Part shown: in pieces, positions 57,706-64,000 of the stretch
Position numbering within the stretch: position 1 is the first letter of the stretch
Layout of the letters: each line of letters begins with the position of its first letter
NCBI RefSeq assembly: GCF_000334915.1
Contig: NZ_AMSF01000015.1
Coordinates: 62,001-126,000, forward strand
From: Dyella ginsengisoli LA-4
GTDB lineage: Bacteria > Pseudomonadota > Gammaproteobacteria > Xanthomonadales > Rhodanobacteraceae
Length of the DNA: 64,000 bases
Reading direction: 5' to 3'
Notes under the pieces: model-generated
The model's database searches: none
What the model saw: only the letters and a program-made list of their open reading frames with translations
What the model was told of the DNA's origin: nothing
Made by a program: the position numbers and the translations under genes

Positions 57706-59379
57706 ATGCTCACTTCGCTCTACGTCCGACACTTCGCCGTCGTTGAAGAAGCCGAAATCGTCTTCGGCCAGGGACTTACCGTGGTCAGCGGCGAGACCGG
57801 CGCCGGCAAATCACTGATGGTCGATGCCCTGATGCTGCTGGCCGGCGCCCGCGCCGACAGCGGCATGGTGCGTGCCGGCGCGGACCGCGCGGAACTGGCC
57901 GCGGAGTTCGACCTGTCCGGACTTCCGGAGGCCCGGGCCTGGCTGGAACGCGAGGAACTGGACGACGACGGCCACTGCCAGCTGCGCCGGGTGATCCGCG
58001 CCGAAGGCAGCTCGCGCGCGTGGATCAACGGCCGCCCTGCCAACGCCAGCCAGCTCGGCGAGCTGGCCGCGTTGCTGGTGGAGATCCACGGCCAGCACGA
58101 ACACCAGGCGCTGCTTTCGCGGGGGCACCAACTGGCCCTTTTGGACGCTTACGCCGGGAACGAGGCCGCTCTCGGCGAGGTCCGCTCGCTGGCCGCCGAG
58201 TGGCGCGAAGTCGGTGCCCGCATCCGCAAGCTCAGCGGCGGCGAGGACCGCGACCGCCAGCTCGAGCTGCTTCGCCACGAGGTCGCCGAACTGGAGCAGT
58301 GGGCGCTGCCGCCAGAGGAACTGGCCGAGCTGGAGGCCTCGCACAAGCGCCTGTCCAACGCCGGCCGGCTGGCCGAAGGTGCAGCCGGGGTGGTCGACAT
58401 GATCGACGGCGACAGCGAATTCGCGCTGCGCCGCGTGCTGGGCCGCACCCAGGCCGAACTGGCCCGGCTGGCGGCGATCGACGACCGGCTGCAGCCACTG
58501 CTGGAACTGGTCGACAACGCCACGATCCAGCTCGGCGAGGCCGCCGACGACCTCGGGCGGTACGCCCAGGACGTCGACCTTGACCCCGAGCGCTTCACCC
58601 AAGCCGACACCCACCTGGCCCGGCTGCACGAACTGGGCCGCCGGCACCGCCTGCCCACCGCCGATCTCCACGACAAGCTCGTCGCCCTGCGCGGCGAACT
58701 GGCCGAGCTGGAGGGCGCAGGCGAAGCGCTGGACGCGCTCGAAGCCCGCCGCGACAAGCTGCAGCAACAGTATGCGAAAGCCGCCGACGTCCTCGGTGCC
58801 TCCCGCCGCGACGCGGCCACTCGCCTGGCGGCGGAAGTCGGCGCCCTGATGGGCGAGCTCGGCATGGCCGGCGGCACGCTGGCGATCGAACTGGAGCCGG
58901 CCGGCGGCGGGGATCCCGACCCGCAGGGCCGCGAACGCTGCGAGCTGCTGGTCAGCGCCAACCCCGGACAGCCGCCCCGGCCGCTGCGCAAGGTGGCCTC
59001 CGGCGGCGAGCTCGCGCGCATCAGCCTAGCGATCGAGGTGGCCACGCTGGGCAAGGACACGGTCGGCACCATGGTGTTCGACGAGGTGGACACGGGCATC
59101 GGCGGAGCCGTGGCCGAAGTGGTCGGGCAGAAGCTGCGCTCGCTCGGCACCCGGCGCCAGGTACTGTGCGTGACCCATCTGCCGCAGGTGGCAGCGCAGG
59201 GCCACGCCCACCTGCAGGTGAGCAAGCGCAGCGACGGCGAGACCACCGCGACCCTGATCAAGGCGCTGGACGGGGCCGGTCGCCAGGCCGAGCTCGCGCG
59301 AATGCTGGGCGGCCTGGAGATCACCGCCGCGACGCGGGCCCACGCCAAGCAGATGCTGGAGCGGGCGCAGGCCGGCTGA
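57706..59379 (+). CDS. recN: DNA repair protein RecN
   Basis: The 557-residue protein is SMC-like: an N-terminal Walker A (GLTVVSGETGAGKSLMVDAL, residues about 25-44), two coiled-coil arms (about 150-390) and a C-terminal signature plus Walker B (LRKVASGGELARISLA, then TMVFDEVDTGIGG). RecN holds broken DNA ends together in homologous repair. The ATG at 57706 starts the conserved MLTSLYVRHFAVVEEAEI. A TACAAT -10 lies at 57673, but no clear LexA box is visible. The 3' end is three bases from the convergent response-regulator gene. Confidence 0.96.
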   Translation: MLTSLYVRHFAVVEEAEIVFGQGLTVVSGETGAGKSLMVDALMLLAGARADSGMVRAGADRAELAAEFDLSGLPEARAWLEREELDDDGHCQLRRVIRAEGSSRAWINGRPANASQLGELAALLVEIHGQHEHQALLSRGHQLALLDAYAGNEAALGEVRSLAAEWREVGARIRKLSGGEDRDRQLELLRHEVAELEQWALPPEELAELEASHKRLSNAGRLAEGAAGVVDMIDGDSEFALRRVLGRTQAELARLAAIDDRLQPLLELVDNATIQLGEAADDLGRYAQDVDLDPERFTQADTHLARLHELGRRHRLPTADLHDKLVALRGELAELEGAGEALDALEARRDKLQQQYAKAADVLGASRRDAATRLAAEVGALMGELGMAGGTLAIELEPAGGGDPDPQGRERCELLVSANPGQPPRPLRKVASGGELARISLAIEVATLGKDTVGTMVFDEVDTGIGGAVAEVVGQKLRSLGTRRQVLCVTHLPQVAAQGHAHLQVSKRSDGETTATLIKALDGAGRQAELARMLGGLEITAATRAHAKQMLERAQAG

Positions 59380-59382
59380 GGC

Positions 59383-60021
59383 TCAGGTCGCCGGCCCGTC
59401 CAGCAGGCCGCGCTCGCTGGCCATCCGGTAGAGGTCCAGCTCCGAGCCGGCGCCGAGCTTGCCCATCAGGCTTGCGCGATGGATGTAGACCGTCTTCTGG
59501 CCGATACCCAGTTCGGCCGCCACCTGCTTGGGCGCGCGACCGGCTGCCAGCAGCAGAAAGACTTCCCGCTCGCGGGCGGTCAGACGCTGGATCGGGTCGA
59601 GTGCCTCGCTCGGCCGCTCGGCCCGTCGCTGGCGCAGGTCCGAGCTCAGGTAGCACTCCCCATCCATGACCGCCCGGAGTCCGGCAACGAGCTCTTCCGG
59701 AGCAACCCCCTTGGTCACGAAACCGCTGGCACCACGACGCAGAGCTTCCGAAACGTAAGGCTCGCCGTCGTGCATGCTGAGCACCACGATCCGGCTGCCG
59801 GGAGACACGCTGAGCAGGTGTTCGATCAGCGGCAGCCCGCTGCCGTCGGGCAACGACAGGTCGAGCGCCACGAGGTCGGGCGAAGTCCGGTTGATGGCAT
59901 CCACCGCGTCATCGGCGCAGCGGCACTCGGCCACGACCTCCAGGTCGGGCTCCATCTCGATCAGTCGCTTGAACCCCTCACGCACGATGGCGTGGTCGTC
60001 CACCAGAACAATGCTGTACAT
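59383..60021 (-). CDS. NarL/FixJ-family response regulator
   Basis: The 212-residue protein has a receiver domain (D8, D9, phospho-acceptor D54 in LVALDLSLPDGSG) and a C-terminal LuxR-type helix-turn-helix (LTAREREVFLLLAAGRAPKQ, then AAELGIGQKTVYIHRASLM, residues about 145-190). Its divergent neighbour is a histidine kinase of the matching HisKA_3 family, and the 63-base gap puts both promoters back to back. It probably acts as the output of that kinase. GGAGAGGGG lies just before the ATG at 60021. Its targets are unknown. Confidence 0.92.
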   Translation of the reverse strand: MYSIVLVDDHAIVREGFKRLIEMEPDLEVVAECRCADDAVDAINRTSPDLVALDLSLPDGSGLPLIEHLLSVSPGSRIVVLSMHDGEPYVSEALRRGASGFVTKGVAPEELVAGLRAVMDGECYLSSDLRQRRAERPSEALDPIQRLTAREREVFLLLAAGRAPKQVAAELGIGQKTVYIHRASLMGKLGAGSELDLYRMASERGLLDGPAT

Positions 60022-60084
60022 GCCCCTCTCCACCCAGCCGCACCCTCTCGACCGCGCCAAGCATCGCACATGTAACATGCCCCG

Positions 60085-61692
60085 ATGCGGACCCTAACGA
60101 CCCGGCTCCTGGCCTCCGGCCCGTTCCTCGGCGTGTGCTATCTGGCGGCCTGGCTGCTGTTGTGGCCGACCGAACAGCCCTACTGGATGCTCCCCTTCGG
60201 CCTGCGCTTCGGCGCCCTGCTGCTGACGCCGATGCGCCAGTGGCCGTGGTTGCTTGGCATGGAACTGGGGGCGAGCGTCTTCCTGGAGGTTCATCGCGAC
60301 GAGGTGATGGGCTTGCTGGGCTTCCTGGTCGGAGACGTGCCGGATCCGCTGATCGTGGCCACCGGCCTGTGGCTGCTGCGCAAGGCCAACCTCCATCCGA
60401 GTCTGCGGGTACCGGAAGATGTGACCCGCCTGCTGCTGTCTGCGGTGCTCGTGGTCACAGCGACCACCGCGGTGGATGCCGCGCTGCTCGCCCTGATGCA
60501 CCAGACCGCCCCGTCCAGCCCGATGATCGAGGCCCTGGGTCTGGATCTGCTGAGCAACTACCTGGGCGTTCTGCTGGTAGTGCCGCTGATGATCATGCTG
60601 GTCCGCGCCCGACCCAGCCGGCGCATGCTCGCCAACCTGATCATGGACGGTCTGCTGGTCATGCTGCCTTCGATGGCCATCCTGCTGATGCTTTCCGAGC
60701 ATGCGGCGCCGCAGCCGCAGTTCGCCCGTGTGCTGTCGCTTGCCCCGGTGATGTTCTTCGCCTTTCGCCACGGCTGGCGCGGCGCCAGCCTGGCCATGAT
60801 CACCACCAGCATGGGCATGAGCCTGGTGGACTTCGTGGTCGGACAACCGGTCCCCAGTGCCTCCGGCTATCTGTTCCTGGCCGTGGCGGGAACCGGTGCA
60901 CTGATGCTCGGCTCCGCCACCGATGCCCTGCGCCGCAGCAGCGAGCGGGTCGCCGAACAGAATGTCTATCTCGCCGCCGTGAACCGCCGGCTCGATCAGC
61001 TTGCCCGCCAGCTGCGCGACGCCGCTCGCGGCAACCTGCAGGCCGAGGAAAGCCAGCGACGCTACATGGCCGCCGAACTCCATGACGAGCTTGGCCAGAA
61101 CATCACTGCCATCCAGACGCACATGAAGCTGGCCCAGAGCCGGCTGCAGGCGACGGGAATGGAGGATGTGGTCCACTCGGTCAATGCCATCCTCGGACAC
61201 ATGCGCCGTGCGCTGCACCGGCTGCTGGACGATCTTCGCCCGGCCGTGCTGGACGAGTTCGGCTTGCTCCGGGCACTCGAAGAGGGTCCGATCAGGGATC
61301 TGCTGGACGCTGCCGGCGTGGAGTACGTCACCGATCTTTACGGCGACCCGAGATTGCTCGACGACGATACCCGCACTGCGATCTACCGTCTGGTACAGGA
61401 AAGCGCCACCAATACGGTCAAGCACGTCCAGGCCAGCCAGTTCCGGCTGCGGCTGCGCATTGGCGAGCGCCATGGCGCCCCGCTCGCCCTGCTGGACATC
61501 CGCGACAATGGCATCGGCCTTCCGGGGACGCTCCCGCGAGGGGGGCGTGGCTTGCAGGGCATGCGTGATCGCGTGACCTCGCTTGGCGGGCTGTTCCGCC
61601 TGCGACCGGGTGCACCGGGCGTCCATCTACGCATTTTGTTGCGTGGCAACATTTCGTCCGGCAAGGCCGACCCGCCGGTACGTCACGTCTAG
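60085..61692 (+). CDS. Membrane sensor histidine kinase with MASE1-like domain
   Basis: The 535-residue protein has eight or so transmembrane helices in residues 1-285, resembling a MASE1 sensor domain, with no soluble periplasmic domain. Next is a HisKA_3 dimerisation part with H333 (ELHDELGQNITAIQTHMKL) and a HATPase with RLVQESATNTVKHV, DIRDNGIGLPG and RGGRGLQGMRDRV. It resembles UhpB-type kinases. Its divergent partner is the NarL-type regulator at 59383. The signal is not predictable; MASE1 domains sense through the membrane. The 3' side leads into the structured intergenic segment. Confidence 0.9.
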   Translation: MRTLTTRLLASGPFLGVCYLAAWLLLWPTEQPYWMLPFGLRFGALLLTPMRQWPWLLGMELGASVFLEVHRDEVMGLLGFLVGDVPDPLIVATGLWLLRKANLHPSLRVPEDVTRLLLSAVLVVTATTAVDAALLALMHQTAPSSPMIEALGLDLLSNYLGVLLVVPLMIMLVRARPSRRMLANLIMDGLLVMLPSMAILLMLSEHAAPQPQFARVLSLAPVMFFAFRHGWRGASLAMITTSMGMSLVDFVVGQPVPSASGYLFLAVAGTGALMLGSATDALRRSSERVAEQNVYLAAVNRRLDQLARQLRDAARGNLQAEESQRRYMAAELHDELGQNITAIQTHMKLAQSRLQATGMEDVVHSVNAILGHMRRALHRLLDDLRPAVLDEFGLLRALEEGPIRDLLDAAGVEYVTDLYGDPRLLDDDTRTAIYRLVQESATNTVKHVQASQFRLRLRIGERHGAPLALLDIRDNGIGLPGTLPRGGRGLQGMRDRVTSLGGLFRLRPGAPGVHLRILLRGNISSGKADPPVRHV

Positions 61693-61729
61693 GAATTTTT
61701 CTGATACCCGGTTCGTGAAGGCTTCGTTA

Positions 61730-61935
61730 GGATCCTTCCATCGATGTGGGGGAGCCGCCATTGCAAGATGGCGAGCCGAAGTCACCGTGGGGACGGTGGC
61801 TTCGAAGGGCGGCAAGGATTGCTGCTCGGCCGATACCTTCGGCGACAGGATTTTCGCGAGCAACTCGCCCGGATCCTTCGCCTTCAGGTAGCGGATAAGC
61901 CGCGGATGGACAGGAGTCCATCCGCGGCTTTTTTT
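61730..61935 (+). ncRNA. Candidate structured small RNA or 3' UTR before fur
   Basis: The segment carries GCCAT-TGCAAG-ATGGC (about 61757-61772), a longer stem in which GAAG-CACCGT pairs with ACGGTG-CTTC around a GGGG loop (about 61778-61803), and then the strong terminator at 61897-61935. The GGGGA and AGGA loops would be possible CsrA/RsmA contact sites, which is speculative. No promoter with a clear -35 was found, so it may also be a processed 3' UTR of the kinase mRNA. It does not match the sequence of 6S, tmRNA, RNase P or SRP RNA as far as I can tell. Confidence 0.35.
61897..61935 (+). terminator. Strong Rho-independent terminator before fur
   Basis: A 15-bp perfect stem (AAGCCGCGGATGGAC with GTCCATCCGCGGCTT, 61897-61911 and 61916-61930) with an AGGA loop is followed by TTTTT. 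It ends transcription from the kinase side or from a small RNA, before the convergent fur gene. Confidence 0.92.
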
Positions 61936-62001
61936 CGCCCTTCTTTTGGCCAGCCCCTCGCCTGAGCGCGACCCCGGACGGTCACTCCCTGCCCGGGCGC
62001 G

Positions 62002-62421
62002 TCACCGGGACCGGCTGTCCTTGGAACGGACATAAAGCACCAGGCTGTGGTCGGCCAGCTCGTAGCCATGCTTGGCGGCGATCTCCCGCTGCAGGCGTTC
62101 GATCTCCTCGCTGACGAACTCGATGACCTTGCCGCTGTCTACGTCGATCATGTGGTCGTGGTGCTTGCCACGGTCGAGCTCATAAACCGCCTGCCCGCCC
62201 TCGAAATTGTGCTTCATCAGGATGCCGGCCGCCTCGAACTGGGTCAGCACCCGGTAAACGGTGGCCAGTCCGATGTCCTCCTGCGAAGCCAGCAGGCGGC
62301 GGTAGATGTCCTCGGCAGAGAGGTGGTGGACACCCTCTTCCTCGAAGATCTGGAGAATGCGCATACGCGGGTGGGTGACCTTCAACCCTGCCTTGCGCAG
62401 CTCTCTGGTTTCCTGATCCAT
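62002..62421 (-). CDS. fur: Ferric uptake regulator Fur
   Basis: The 139-residue protein has the Fur winged helix (GLKVTHPRMRILQIFEEEG, then DIGLATVYRVLTQFEAAGIL) and the dimerisation domain with the metal ligands HHDHMIDVDSGKVIEF. It represses iron-uptake genes with Fe(II). There is no cysteine anywhere, so the structural CxxC zinc site of E. coli Fur is absent, as in some pseudomonads. It is divergent from bamE with a 74-base gap that holds both promoters. recN and the MASE1 system lie on its other side. Confidence 0.96.
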   Translation of the reverse strand: MDQETRELRKAGLKVTHPRMRILQIFEEEGVHHLSAEDIYRRLLASQEDIGLATVYRVLTQFEAAGILMKHNFEGGQAVYELDRGKHHDHMIDVDSGKVIEFVSEEIERLQREIAAKHGYELADHSLVLYVRSKDSRSR

Positions 62422-62495
62422 TGCCGGCTCCGCGGGCGGTATCGCAAGGCCGTTAGTGTATCATCCGTGACCTTTACGTTCGGGACGCAACACGC

Positions 62496-62927
62496 ATGCA
62501 AAAGCTGATTCGCACGCTGGGTTTCGCCACTCTGGCGCTTTCCTTGGCCAGTTGCCGACTCGTGTATACCCCCGACGTGCAGCAGGGCAACATCCTTACC
62601 AAGGACGCTGTCGAACAACTCAAGCCCGGCATGACCAAGCGGCAGGTGCTGGTCCTGCTGGGATCGCCCTCGGTGAGCGACCCGTTCGACCATGATCGCT
62701 GGGATTACGTCTCGACCCAGCAGCACCGCGGTGGTCCGATCAAGATCCGCACCTTCACCCTGACCTTCAACAACGACACATTGGTGCGCACCGAAGGCGA
62801 CTTCTTCGCCGAAGACGCCGAGAAGCTGCTGAAGGAGACGCAGAAGTTCAAGGTGAGCTATCCGGTCGACGATGCCAAGGGCGACAAGAGCGAAGGCACG
62901 ACTGACGCAGGCGGCGACCAGCACTGA
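62496..62927 (+). CDS. bamE: BamE (SmpA/OmlA), outer-membrane assembly lipoprotein
   Basis: The 143-residue lipoprotein has a signal ending LASC (TLALSLASC) and the BamE fold core: NILTKDAVEQLKPGMTKRQVLVLLGSP and FTLTFNNDTLVRTEGD. It supports BamD-BamA contact in outer-membrane protein insertion. Divergence from fur is the classical Xanthomonas/Pseudomonas arrangement. The C-terminal tail (about 25 residues) is charged and probably disordered. The other Bam gene in the window, bamB, is 59 kb away. Confidence 0.95.
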   Translation: MQKLIRTLGFATLALSLASCRLVYTPDVQQGNILTKDAVEQLKPGMTKRQVLVLLGSPSVSDPFDHDRWDYVSTQQHRGGPIKIRTFTLTFNNDTLVRTEGDFFAEDAEKLLKETQKFKVSYPVDDAKGDKSEGTTDAGGDQH

Positions 62928-62948
62928 GGCCGCATATAGCCTGTCCCC

Positions 62949-63248
62949 TCACCCGGGACGGGCCGCCCTCCGTCGGCGCGCTTCCTTCGGATCGGCGGTG
63001 AGCGGGCGATAGAGTTCCAGCCGGTCACCGTCGCCCAGGACGAATTTCTCGTCAACGCGGCGCCCGAATACGCCCAACCGCTTCGCACGGATGGCCTCGG
63101 CGGCGGTTTGGGGACATCCCGTGCGCTCGATAGCCGCGGCGGCATCGGCGACAGTCGCTCCCAGCGGAAGCTCGACAGATGTGCTCCATGCGGCGCCAGG
63201 CATGGCGACCACGACATCCACCTGGATCAGACCCGCTCGGTCAGCCAT
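62949..63248 (-). CDS. rnfH: RnfH-family ubiquitin-like protein
   Basis: The 99-residue protein is a beta-grasp RnfH: MADRAGLIQVDVVVAMPGAA and VADAAAAIERTGCPQTAAEA, ending RPLTADPKEARRRRAARPG with a basic tail. Its role is not established; it co-occurs with ratA. The ATG at 63248 overlaps the ratA stop by eight bases, indicating coupling. An upstream in-frame start would lie inside ratA and lacks conserved residues. Confidence 0.9.
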   Translation of the reverse strand: MADRAGLIQVDVVVAMPGAAWSTSVELPLGATVADAAAAIERTGCPQTAAEAIRAKRLGVFGRRVDEKFVLGDGDRLELYRPLTADPKEARRRRAARPG

Positions 63249-63672
63249 AAGCACGCCGGGCCTCGCGCGTGAAGTCTTCGACCATCCGGCCCGCAAGCCC
63301 CTGGAAACCGAGCTTGATGGCGCCGGCTCCGATCACGCCGCCGTAGTCGATGTCGAGCGAAAACGCGATCTTGCATCCGCTTTCCCCCAGAGCCTGGAAC
63401 GTCCACAGGCCCTCCAGGCTGCGGAAGGGCCCGTCGACCAGACTCATCTGAAGGCGCTCGGGACGTTCGGCGGTGTTGCGGGTGGTGAAGCTCTGGTTGA
63501 AGCCGGCCATCTTGAGGTCGAGCCGCGCCACCATCATGTTCTCTCCGCGCTCCAGCACGCGGGAACCGGCACACCAGGCGAAGCGCTTTGGGTATGCTTC
63601 CACGTCGTTCACCAGATCGAACATCTGCGCGGGGGTATAGGTCACCAGCGCGCTGCGGCGGATTTCGATCAC
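63241..63672 (-). CDS. ratA: RatA/Coq10-type START-domain protein
   Basis: The 143-residue protein has the START/polyketide-cyclase fold: MIEIRRSALVTYTPAQMFDLVNDVEAYPKRF, WCAGSRVLERG and a C-terminal helix ending MVEDFTREARRAYG. The family includes the RatA toxin, which blocks 70S formation, and Coq10-like ubiquinone carriers. No antitoxin gene is identifiable other than rnfH (RatB), which is often paired. It is divergent from smpB, the standard arrangement. Choice between the two roles is open. Confidence 0.92.
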   Translation of the reverse strand: MIEIRRSALVTYTPAQMFDLVNDVEAYPKRFAWCAGSRVLERGENMMVARLDLKMAGFNQSFTTRNTAERPERLQMSLVDGPFRSLEGLWTFQALGESGCKIAFSLDIDYGGVIGAGAIKLGFQGLAGRMVEDFTREARRAYG

Positions 63673-63764
63673 GCAAAGCCTCTCGACAAATCACGATTCA
63701 AAGGTTGGCCTGCCGGATATGAGGCCGACCCAGCACAGGGCAACCGCCCGGAAGTCTAGCGGAC

Positions 63765-64000
63765 ATGAGCAAGAGCAAGGACAAGGACACCAAGGGCGGC
63801 GGCACGATCGCGCTGAACCGGCGTGCCCGCCACGAGTACCACATCGATCAGCGCTACGAAGCGGGCATCGCCCTGCAGGGCTGGGAGCTGAAGGCATTGC
63901 GTGCTGGCCGGATCAACTTCGGCGAGAGCTACGCGATCGTGCGCGACGGCGAGCTGTTCCTTTACGGAGCCTCGATTCCGCCGCTGATCAGCGCCTCCAC
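63765..64000 (+). CDS. smpB: SmpB, tmRNA-binding protein (5' part)
   Basis: The visible 78 codons ([20 protein letters not shown], then [21 protein letters not shown] and [20 protein letters not shown]) are SmpB, which brings tmRNA to stalled ribosomes. The gene runs off the right edge. The ATG at 63765 gives the usual lysine-rich N-terminus. It is divergent from ratA. No tmRNA gene is visible inside the window. Confidence 0.95.
   Translation, partial: MSKSKDKDTKGGGTIALNRRARHEYHIDQRYEAGIALQGWELKALRAGRINFGESYAIVRDGELFLYGASIPPLISAS

Larger units (their letters stand above)
61693..62001. other. Intergenic stretch between the kinase and fur
   Basis: These 309 bases contain no convincing gene. 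They hold several stable stem-loops between about 61745 and 61830 and a strong terminator at 61897-61935, treated separately as a possible small RNA. Short frames on both strands lack ribosome-binding sites. Confidence 0.55.

Overview
The window is 64 kb of GC-rich, densely coding bacterial chromosome with no rRNA, tRNA, CRISPR array, insertion sequence or prophage that I can see. Gene content and order fit a gammaproteobacterium of the Xanthomonadales, most likely the Rhodanobacteraceae (Rhodanobacter/Dyella/Luteibacter-type). The reasons are the runs ndk-rlmN-pilF-rodZ-yfgM-bamB-der, cmk-rpsA-ihfB-lapA-lapB, carA-carB-greA, hrcA-grpE-dnaK-dnaJ and recN/fur/bamE/rnfH/ratA/smpB, plus a zinc-less 41-residue L36 protein. 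The genus is an inference; no marker in the window fixes it.

Layout. 1-8.0 kb: the 5' part of folD, a GNAT acetyltransferase, then the envelope/translation cluster read leftwards from ndk to der. 8.2-12.7 kb: a fatty-acid oxidation unit made of a PsrA-like TetR regulator, a two-domain beta-oxidation protein and a thiolase, behind a promoter flanked by two CAAAC-N4-GTTTG operators. 12.7-17.3 kb: an ABC exporter, a two-component system and a divergent proline-rich periplasmic protein, probably one envelope-sensing module. 17.4-33.7 kb: accessory genes, namely an MFS exporter, an AhpD-like protein, a TMEM175-like channel, a split MacAB-type exporter, a VOC protein, a P-loop protein, a molybdopterin enzyme, a PepSY protein, META and alpha/beta-hydrolase lipoproteins, a quinone reductase, pirin, an MBL-fold hydrolase, a CsaA-like protein and an FAD oxidoreductase.

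33.7-42.0 kb: polysaccharide initiation genes (galU, a CapD/WbpM-type dehydratase, a WecA-type transferase) joined to lapB-lapA, ihfB, rpsA and cmk. 42.0-44.5 kb: an acyl-CoA-binding protein and fadH, with a third PsrA-like operator between them. 44.7-45.9 kb: an orphan LysR regulator and rpmJ. 45.9-50.9 kb: greA, carB and carA. 51.0-57.6 kb: a 2OG-Fe(II) oxygenase, dapB and the DnaK chaperone operon. 57.7-64 kb: recN, a MASE1-type two-component system, a possible small RNA, fur, bamE, rnfH, ratA and the start of smpB.

The most interesting signals are (i) a small fatty-acid regulon readable from shared operators about 34 kb apart, including a bacterial acyl-CoA-binding protein, (ii) a sensor kinase whose periplasmic domain carries a polyproline tract, facing a secreted protein with a similar tract, and (iii) a highly structured intergenic segment before fur that ends in a strong terminator. 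All functional calls come from reading the sequence and from family knowledge; no database search was run.
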